From: Streptomyces sp. NRRL WC-3618
GTDB taxonomy: Bacteria; Actinomycetota; Actinomycetes; Streptomycetales; Streptomycetaceae
Direction: 5' to 3'
DNA length: 6,149 nucleotides
Assembly (NCBI RefSeq): GCF_001280005.1
Contig: NZ_LGDW01000136.1
Location: forward strand, 1 to 6,149
The notes beneath the pieces were generated by a model that ran no database searches, was not told where the DNA came from, and saw only the letters and a program-made list of their open reading frames with translations. How positions within the stretch are numbered: the stretch's first letter is position 1; each line of letters begins with the position of its first letter. Shown in pieces: positions 1 through 4,148 of this stretch. The translations under genes were made by a program, and so were the position numbers.

Positions 1-318
1 GTGGTCGGGCTTGCGCTTGCCGTGGGGAAGACCGCCTGGGATGTCAGTCATGTGCGGGTGGAGATCGGTGAGCGCGGGGACGGCGTTGTTGTCGTCCGGG
101 TCGTCGGGCATGCCACGTTTCTGCGGTTGCCCAAGTTGCTGGATGACCTGGAAGGCCTGGAGGTGGAGACGCCGGGTGGGCTGAGGGCTTTGCCGCCTGG
201 GCGGGAAGTGCGGCTGGAGTTGGGTGGGCTTCGCCATGTGGATCATGCGTGTGCGGCGGCCCTGGAGGGGTGGGCCGCCGCGCGGGGGCGTGCGGCGGTG
301 GGGTGCGAGGAGGGTTAA
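1..318 (+). CDS. SulP family inorganic anion transporter, C-terminal fragment (STAS domain)
   Basis: Only the last 105 codons are inside the window. The GTG at position 1 is probably an internal valine codon at the edge, not a start. The first about 12 residues (VGLALAVGKTAW) look like the end of a last membrane helix. Residues 16-100 form a STAS-like domain: a beta strand (VRVEIGERGDGVVVVRVVG), the segment HATFLRLPKLLDDLEGLE, a strand REVRLELGGLRHVDHAC, and a helix ALEGWAAARGRAA. This order of last transmembrane helix, short linker and cytoplasmic STAS domain is known from SulP permeases (sulfate, bicarbonate or other anions); the STAS domain modulates transport. The substrate cannot be told from this piece. 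The gene ends at TAA 316-318, overlapping the stop of the facing methyltransferase remnant. An alternative is a free-standing STAS protein, but the hydrophobic start argues against that. Confidence 0.72.
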   Translation: MVGLALAVGKTAWDVSHVRVEIGERGDGVVVVRVVGHATFLRLPKLLDDLEGLEVETPGGLRALPPGREVRLELGGLRHVDHACAAALEGWAAARGRAAVGCEEG

Positions 319-775
319 GGGGCAGGGTCCGCTGCGCGGCTGGGGGCGCCGCTGGTGTCCGCGGTCGGCTCGATGCCGAAGAAGTACTGGATGCGGTTCG
401 CCGGGGCGGTGATCCGCGGGACGTCCAGGGCGTACGTGTTCCACCACAGGGCGAGTGCGCCTCCTGGGCGCAGGACCCGGAGGGCCTCCGGGACGGCGTG
501 GTCCGGGTCGGTCCAGTGCCAGGACTGGGCGTAGGTGAGGAAGTCGACGGAGGCGTCGGCCAGGGGGAGGGCGTTGCCGCTGCCTCGGACGATCGGGACG
601 TCGGGGAGCGTGCGGCGGAACTGGGATGCCATGCCGGCGCCGGGCTCTACGGCGATCACGTGGGCGCCGCGGGCGTGGAGGAGGGCGGTGGATATGCCGG
701 TGCCGGCGCCGATGTCTGCGAAGCGGGAGCCGGTGGGGGGGTGAGGGGGGGGGCGGCCAGGCGTTCTATGGCGTT
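315..775 (-). pseudogene. Decayed class I SAM-dependent methyltransferase
   Basis: The minus-strand frame ending at TAA 315-317 encodes a Rossmann methyltransferase core. Motif I FADIGAGTGIS lies at about 690-722 and binds SAM. It is followed by HVIAVEPGAGM (acidic end of beta 2), ALPLADASVDFLTYAQSWHW (beta 4 region) and LRPGGALALWW (post-motif segment). Methyltransferases of this kind are usually about 250 residues; only about 140 recognisable residues remain. No ATG, GTG, TTG or CTG occurs in this frame between the end of the upstream gene and motif I. The expected preceding helix (NAIERLAA, 752-775) is visible, but in another frame, so the reading frame breaks within the C-rich tract at 735-753 (minus strand). 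Upstream of that, the N-terminal domain is missing and the 3' end of the membrane-protein gene takes its place. After IQYFFGIEP the C-terminus becomes low-complexity and stops early. I infer a non-functional remnant; the alternative is a sequencing error in the G tract plus a truncated but expressed gene. Confidence 0.72.
735..753. repeat. Two poly-G runs (7 G and 9 G) separated by TGA
   Basis: On the plus strand there are seven G (735-741), then TGA, then nine G (745-753). This is just where the reading frame of the methyltransferase remnant changes. Adding one C to the minus-strand tract would join the segment NAIERLAA to the SAM-binding core in one frame. Homopolymers of this length are prone to slippage in replication and also to sequencing error. 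Confidence 0.8.
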
Positions 776-784
776 GCCGCTTTT

Positions 785-1282
785 CTATGCGTGCCTTTGT
801 TTTTTTGCTGGGTTGCCTGTTCGGCGGGTTGACTGGCGGGTGTGTCGGGTGCGGGACGCCTCGTACTCCTGGCGGTGGAGGGTCTCGCCGGGGGCCTCTT
901 TCAGGGAGCGGAGGAAGTAGGCGGTCAGGGAGCCTACGAAGCCGATCGTCAGGAGGCCCCGGAGAGAGGCCTGGCGGGCCGGGTCCGGGCGTTTCGTGAA
1001 CGCGCCCCAGGTGTGGCCGAACGCCAGTGCGCTGCACGCCGCGAACATCACCAGGACCAGGAGAGTGACGAGGCCTCCTACCGCCGCGATGCGCAGCCCC
1101 TCGTACGCGAACCGCAGGATGAGCAGCGATGCGATCGTCGCTGTCAGCGCACCCGCGGCCACTCCCACCCGGCGGGCCGTGTAGCCGGCGTCGCGCTCCA
1201 CCCACGTCGTGCCGAAGAAGCGGAGGGGCTCGGGGCGGGGTTCAGGGCGGGGTTCGGGTCGGGGTTTGGTCTTGTCGCTCAC
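785..1282 (-). CDS. Small three-helix membrane protein of unknown function
   Basis: This predicted protein has 165 residues and starts at GTG 1280-1282. Residues 7-19 are a proline-rich run made of the unit RPEP three times. A short conserved-looking cytosolic segment follows (LRFFGTTWVERDAGYTARR). Three hydrophobic helices lie at about 39-57, 64-88 and 107-125. The loop TWGAFTKRPDPARQASLRG is between helices 2 and 3, and a hydrophilic tail rich in Arg, Thr and Gln begins at about 126. The helices and the coherent charge pattern support this frame over the overlapping same-strand frame, which is Pro/Arg-rich noise. I recognise no catalytic motif and assign no function. The last residues (NPAKKQRHA) use two AAA codons, rare in such genomes, and lie next to the decayed methyltransferase, so the tail may have been altered by the same rearrangement. 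There is no good Shine-Dalgarno sequence before the GTG. Confidence 0.72.
   Translation of the reverse strand: MSDKTKPRPEPRPEPRPEPLRFFGTTWVERDAGYTARRVGVAAGALTATIASLLILRFAYEGLRIAAVGGLVTLLVLVMFAACSALAFGHTWGAFTKRPDPARQASLRGLLTIGFVGSLTAYFLRSLKEAPGETLHRQEYEASRTRHTRQSTRRTGNPAKKQRHA
1226..1261 (-). repeat. Three 12-bp tandem repeats coding RPEP
   Basis: Three imperfect 12-bp units encode residues 8-19 of the small membrane protein as RPEP-RPEP-RPEP. The units differ only at a few bases, mainly at third codon positions. The unit number could vary among strains by slippage. Confidence 0.85.
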
Positions 1283-1288
1283 CGTTCG

Positions 1289-1294
1289 ATTATG
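1289..1294 (-). promoter_or_regulatory. -10 element CATAAT of a probable leaderless promoter
   Basis: Read on the minus strand, CATAAT is followed by exactly six bases (CGAACG) and then the GTG start of the small membrane protein. A normal distance from -10 to transcription start would place +1 on the G of GTG, so the mRNA would have no leader. This fits the absence of a Shine-Dalgarno sequence. No good TTGACA-like -35 is seen 16-18 bases upstream. Leaderless genes are common in actinobacteria (known); that this is one is inference. Confidence 0.5.
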
Positions 1295-1309
1295 GCCAAC
1301 CCGGGCGCC

Positions 1310-1334
1310 GGCACCGTATGGCGGTACCGGTGCC
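1310..1334 (-). terminator. Hairpin after the SH3-like gene, possible terminator without U tract
   Basis: GGCACCG (1310-1316) pairs perfectly with CGGTGCC (1328-1334) across an 11-base loop. The loop contains a further ACCG/CGGT alternative pairing. It lies 18 bases beyond the stop codon of the SH3-like gene and before the next minus-strand gene. No T run follows, so if it terminates it would be of the U-less kind described in Streptomyces. It also lies where the -35 of the downstream promoter would be. Confidence 0.45.
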
Positions 1335-1351
1335 CGGGGCGGCCTCTTGGG

Positions 1352-1681
1352 TCAGGAGCAGTGCACTGCCACGTAGCCGTCGCTGCCTGTCAGGACGTAC
1401 GCGTCCGAGACGTACTCGCCGTTGTCGATGTTGTCCCAGATGTTCGACGTACCGTACGGACCGGCGATGGACTCGCCGGGGCGCTGGCAGTAGATCGGGA
1501 TCTTGGCGCCCTCGGACAGCACGCGGACGAGGGTGTAGCCGGTACCGGGGCCGCTGCGGACGTTGAGGCGGTAGCCGGGGGCGACCGAGTAGTAGCGGAC
1601 GGACGTGGTCGCCGCCGCGATCTTCAGCTCCGTCCCGCCCGCGCCCTCGGCCGTTCTCTCCCCGATGTGGTCTGTGGACAT
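1352..1681 (-). CDS. Small SH3-like (SH3b) domain protein without signal peptide
   Basis: This is a 109-residue protein. The start ATG 1679-1681 is chosen because GGAGGA lies six bases before it; an in-frame ATG at 1715-1717 lies inside an inverted repeat and lacks such a site. Residues 1-27 are polar (MSTDHIGERTAEGAGG). Residues 29-109 look like a bacterial SH3 domain, with YRLNVRSGPGTGYTLVRVLSEGAKIPIYCQ as the typical start and NIWDN, YVSDAYVLTG and DGYVAVHCS further on. Bacterial SH3 domains usually bind cell-wall peptides and usually sit behind a signal peptide. Here there is no hydrophobic N-terminal segment in either start version, so export by the Sec route is not predicted. Cys65 and Cys108 are the only cysteines and match a disulfide arrangement expected for an exported form. 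It is divergent from the kinase gene and has its own likely stress-type promoter. Function unknown; cell-wall sensing or binding is a guess. Confidence 0.78.
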   Translation of the reverse strand: MSTDHIGERTAEGAGGTELKIAAATTSVRYYSVAPGYRLNVRSGPGTGYTLVRVLSEGAKIPIYCQRPGESIAGPYGTSNIWDNIDNGEYVSDAYVLTGSDGYVAVHCS

Positions 1682-1687
1682 GAAAAA

Positions 1688-1693
1688 TCCTCC
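1688..1693 (-). promoter_or_regulatory. Ribosome binding site that fixes the SH3-like gene start
   Basis: The minus strand reads GGAGGA followed by six bases (TTTTTC) and ATG. This near-ideal site favours the ATG at 1679-1681 over the in-frame ATG 36 bases upstream. Confidence 0.8.
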
Positions 1694-1699
1694 CCCGTT

Positions 1700-1724
1700 G
1701 GTCCCCATGACTGCCATGGGGTCC
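1700..1724. repeat. Inverted repeat with CCCCATG arms at the predicted mRNA 5' end of the SH3-like gene
   Basis: CCCCATG (1703-1709) and CATGGGG (1715-1721) are perfect inverted arms with a 5-base spacer. Two more matching pairs, beyond one mismatch, extend it to 1700-1724. It lies 18 bases upstream of the SH3-like ATG, between the ribosome binding site and the predicted -10. Given the promoter at 1730-1754, transcription would begin around 1722-1724. The repeat is therefore either an operator over +1 or a hairpin at the very 5' end of the transcript. Confidence 0.65.
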
Positions 1725-1729
1725 GGGTG

Positions 1730-1754
1730 ATACCCCTAAAACACGCCATGAAAC
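1730..1754 (-). promoter_or_regulatory. Candidate sigma-B-type stress promoter for the SH3-like gene
   Basis: On the minus strand GTTTC (1754-1750) is separated by 14 bases from GGGTAT (1735-1730). This agrees closely with the promoter pattern known for the sigma-B/sigma-F stress family (GTTT about 14 bases GGGTAT; in Streptomyces a GNNT-like box and GGGTAC). It lies 49 bases upstream of the ATG, which leaves a leader of about 40 bases. Which of the several sigma-B paralogues would use it cannot be told. Confidence 0.55.
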
Positions 1755-1757
1755 ACA

Positions 1758-1774
1758 TGTACGGAACTCGTACA
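1758..1774. repeat. Inverted repeat TGTACG-N5-CGTACA, candidate operator
   Basis: These are perfect 6-bp arms with a 5-base spacer (GAACT). The repeat begins four bases upstream of the GTTTC box, so its centre would be near -43 from the predicted start of the SH3-like transcript, a usual place for an activator. It is about 90 bases upstream of the kinase start and could serve either gene. No known regulator is assigned. Confidence 0.5.
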
Positions 1775-1816
1775 CCGACGTCAGCAAGCCGCCTCTGTCC
1801 CGTGCGGCTCATCGAC

Positions 1817-1822
1817 TAGGCT
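1817..1822 (+). promoter_or_regulatory. Weak candidate -10 (TAGGCT) for the kinase gene
   Basis: TAGGCT fits the TANNNT form of the main sigma factor -10 box and lies 42 bases before the TTG start. The bases 16-18 positions upstream do not resemble TTGACA, so this is only a position where a promoter could be. Confidence 0.25.
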
Positions 1823-1852
1823 CCGTGCGTCGCGCGCGCGGCCGAACAACAC

Positions 1853-1860
1853 GGGGGTGA
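1853..1860 (+). promoter_or_regulatory. Ribosome binding site for the kinase TTG start
   Basis: GGGGGTGA lies four bases before TTG 1865-1867. The nearby GTG at 1857-1859 is in another frame and meets a stop after three codons. The next in-frame ATG is inside the glycine loop of the kinase (residue 33), so the TTG is the only sensible start. Confidence 0.65.
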
Positions 1861-1864
1861 GTCC

Positions 1865-4042
1865 TTGACGCCACAGCGGAACTCCGGAACCGGCGCGGAA
1901 GCGGAATATCCGGAGTACGCCGGTCAGTACCGTCTGGAGTCACGGCTGGGTTCCGGCGGCATGGGCGTGGTGCACCTGGCCCGGAGTACCTCCGGGATGA
2001 AGCTCGCCGTCAAGGTCGTACACGGCGAGTTCGCCGAGGACCCCGAGTTCAGGGGGCGGTTCCGGCAGGAGATCGCCGCCGCCCGGCGGGTCAGCGGTGC
2101 CTTCACCGCGCCCGTCGTCGATGCCGACGCCGACGCCGAACGGCCTTGGATGGCCACCCTGTTCATTCCCGGCCCGACCCTCGCCGACGAGGTGAAGCGG
2201 AACGGGTCCATGAGTGCTGGTCAGTTGCGGCGGCTGATGGCCGGGCTCGCCGAGGCACTGCGGGACATCCACCGGGTCGGTGTCGTCCACCGGGATCTGA
2301 AACCCAGCAACGTGCTGCTCGCCGAGGACGGTCCGAAGGTCATCGACTTCGGCATTTCTCGGCCGAAGGACAGCGAACTGCGCACCGAGACCGGCAAGTT
2401 GATCGGTACGCCGCCCTTCATGGCGCCCGAGCAGTTCCGGCGTCCGCGCGAGGTGGGGTCCGCCGCCGACATCTTCGCCCTGGGGTCGGTGATGGTGCAC
2501 GCGTCGACCGGACGCGGGCCGTTCGACTCCGACAGTCCGTACGTCGTCGCCTACCAAGTCGTGCACGACGAGCCCGACTTGGCCGGCGTACCGGCGAACC
2601 TCGCCCCGCTGGTCCTGAGTTGTCTCGCCAAGGAGCCCGAGGACCGGCCCACGCCGGACGAACTGATGCGGGAGCTGCGGTCGATCGCCGCCTCCTACGA
2701 CACCCAGACGTTCGAACCCGAGGAGCGACGCGGCAGCCGTCCTTCCCTTTCCTCTCAGCCCGCGTCAGCCGACCCCGCTCCCCCCGATACCGGCTCCTCT
2801 TCCTCCAACTCACCGTCTCCCGCTGGGCGTTCGGATCGGCGGCGGCTGCGCAAGCGCGTCCTTCTCGCCACGGGAGCGCTCGTTCTCGCCGCCGGGGGCG
2901 TGTTCACCTCGGTGCAGGTGTTCGGCGGTGATCCGGTCACCGGGCCGCCCAAGGGCGGTTCCACAAGCGCCGGTTCGACGACGGCGGCGGCCAAGTTCCG
3001 GGCCTGGGCGGTGCGCCCGGACAGCGACGGCAACGCCGGTATGCCCCACTGCTCGTACGGCGGCGGGAAGTTGTTCTGCGCCCAGAAGGGCCTCGTCACC
3101 GCCGTCGACCCCGCCGACGGCACCGTCCTGTGGCGGCACCCGATCGACGCCACCCTCATTCCGAGCCACCCGCCGGTCCTGTCGGGCGGGCTCGTGCACC
3201 CCTCGCTGGACGGCGGACCCCGCCTCGAGGCGCTCGATCCCGGTACCGGCGCCACCCGCTGGCAGGAGACCATGCCCGGCCACACCGGCCTCGGGTACGC
3301 CGGCGGTATGGCCCTCGTCACCGGCGCCGACGGAAAGGTCACCGGCGTCGACAGCGCGTCCGGCGTCAGCAGGTGGAACCGGCGCGTCGCCGGTCTGAGC
3401 GGCCCGCAGCTGTTCTCCTTCGCCGGCGACCAGCTCGCGTACGCCACCGGCGAGGCCGGGGGCGGGGCGCGTACCCGGGTCGCCGCGCTGGACCCCGCTA
3501 CGGGTGACGTGCGCTGGCAGGACAAGCTGGACGGGCTGCTGAGGCCCATCGGCACCACCGCCGACGGCGCCTCCGTGTTCTTCGCCGCCCTCGACTCCGT
3601 GTACGGGGACACCGTCGCCGTCGTCGACTACGACCCGGCGACCGGGGCCTCGCGCAAGGTCGCGGTGGCCGTTCCGGTCCAGCGGGCCGGTGGTGTGGTG
3701 CGCGGGAACACCGTCTATCTGACGGGCGGCGGCGGCTCGCTGATCGCCGTGGATCTGAAGGCGGGGAAGCAGCTCTGGCGGCTGGAGACGGGCGTGAGCT
3801 TCGGCTCGGCGCCGGCCGCCGACGGACGGTACGTGTACTTCACCGGCGCCGACGGACGGCTGCTCGCGGTGAACGCCCGTACGGGGAAACTCGCGGGGCA
3901 GACGCCGCCACGGCTCAGCGCGGCCTCGGACACGGTCGCGGCCGCGCTGTCCGCCCCCGTCGCCGCCGGCGGACGCGTCTACGCGAGTGCGCCCGACGGT
4001 TCCGTCTTCGCCGTGGACGCGGCCGACCCGGCCGGCTGGTGA
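1865..4042 (+). CDS. Transmembrane Ser/Thr protein kinase with C-terminal PQQ-like beta-propeller
   Basis: This is a 725-residue protein with a TTG start. Residues 22-275 are a complete Hanks-type kinase domain. It has the glycine loop GSGGMG (29-34), ATP lysine K50 (LAVK), helix C glutamate E69, catalytic HRDLKPSN (142-149, D144 the base), DFG (161-163), APE (187-189) and the conserved late arginine R261. T174, T176 and T182 in the activation segment are possible autophosphorylation sites. Residues 283-327 are a Ser/Pro-rich linker ending in basic residues (RRRLRKR). One membrane helix follows at about 332-352, which by the positive-inside rule puts the rest outside. Residues 380-725 hold about eight repeats of the form V-x-A-V/L-D-P-x-x-G-x-x-x-W (for example 411-424, 454-466, 539-551, 626-638), a PQQ/quinoprotein-like propeller that may sense a ligand. 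C396 and C405 are the only cysteines of the outer part. The kinase plus propeller order recalls AfsK, but AfsK itself is not known as a single-pass membrane protein. Ligand and substrates are unknown. Confidence 0.93.
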   Translation: MTPQRNSGTGAEAEYPEYAGQYRLESRLGSGGMGVVHLARSTSGMKLAVKVVHGEFAEDPEFRGRFRQEIAAARRVSGAFTAPVVDADADAERPWMATLFIPGPTLADEVKRNGSMSAGQLRRLMAGLAEALRDIHRVGVVHRDLKPSNVLLAEDGPKVIDFGISRPKDSELRTETGKLIGTPPFMAPEQFRRPREVGSAADIFALGSVMVHASTGRGPFDSDSPYVVAYQVVHDEPDLAGVPANLAPLVLSCLAKEPEDRPTPDELMRELRSIAASYDTQTFEPEERRGSRPSLSSQPASADPAPPDTGSSSSNSPSPAGRSDRRRLRKRVLLATGALVLAAGGVFTSVQVFGGDPVTGPPKGGSTSAGSTTAAAKFRAWAVRPDSDGNAGMPHCSYGGGKLFCAQKGLVTAVDPADGTVLWRHPIDATLIPSHPPVLSGGLVHPSLDGGPRLEALDPGTGATRWQETMPGHTGLGYAGGMALVTGADGKVTGVDSASGVSRWNRRVAGLSGPQLFSFAGDQLAYATGEAGGGARTRVAALDPATGDVRWQDKLDGLLRPIGTTADGASVFFAALDSVYGDTVAVVDYDPATGASRKVAVAVPVQRAGGVVRGNTVYLTGGGGSLIAVDLKAGKQLWRLETGVSFGSAPAADGRYVYFTGADGRLLAVNARTGKLAGQTPPRLSAASDTVAAALSAPVAAGGRVYASAPDGSVFAVDAADPAGW

Positions 4043-4058
4043 CGCGCGCCGGCCGGCA

Positions 4059-4086
4059 CCCGTACGGCACGTGAGGCGCGTACGGG
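4059..4086 (+). terminator. Hairpin just after the kinase gene
   Basis: CCCGTACG (4059-4066) and CGTACGGG (4079-4086) form a perfect 8-bp stem with a 12-base loop, 16 bases past the kinase stop. No T run follows. It may help end kinase transcription or protect the mRNA 3' end, ahead of the stronger hairpin 15 bases further on. Confidence 0.45.
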
Positions 4087-4101
4087 AAGAGCATGAATGA
4101 A

Positions 4102-4130
4102 AAAGGGCCGCTCCTCAGGAGCGGCCCTTT
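4102..4130. terminator. Bidirectional intrinsic terminator between the kinase gene and ilvD
   Basis: AAAGGGCCGCTCCT (4102-4115) is exactly complementary to 4117-4130, giving a stem of about 13 bp with a tiny loop. In the ilvD direction (minus strand) the stem is followed by a run of five T (4104-4100, partly in the stem) and an AT-rich stretch. In the kinase direction there are only three T. It lies 18 bases after the ilvD stop and 59 after the kinase stop, so it most likely ends both convergent transcripts and acts best for ilvD. Confidence 0.88.
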
Positions 4131-4148
4131 CGTGCGGTTGTGCCGGCG

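Noticed and set aside
785..1205. Upstream extension of the methyltransferase frame to an ATG at 1205
   Set aside because: The extension overlaps the membrane-protein gene on the same strand and translates to Pro/Arg/Gly-rich noise; the helices of the membrane protein show which frame is coding.
1358..1369. Perfect 12-bp palindrome GCAGTGCACTGC at the 3' end of the SH3-like gene
   Set aside because: It lies in the codons for the conserved C-terminal residues and has no partner or regulatory position; probably chance.
842..1819. A 325-codon plus-strand frame across the membrane-protein and SH3-like genes
   Set aside because: Low-complexity Arg/Gly/Ala-rich translation with no motif; it lies opposite two coherent minus-strand proteins and their promoter region.
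1827..1841. Alternating CG run before the kinase gene
   Set aside because: Short CG runs are common in DNA of this composition and it does not match a known site.
1940..3612. Several long minus-strand and alternative plus-strand frames within the kinase gene
   Set aside because: They are shadows of a strongly supported kinase/propeller reading frame and show no domain of their own.
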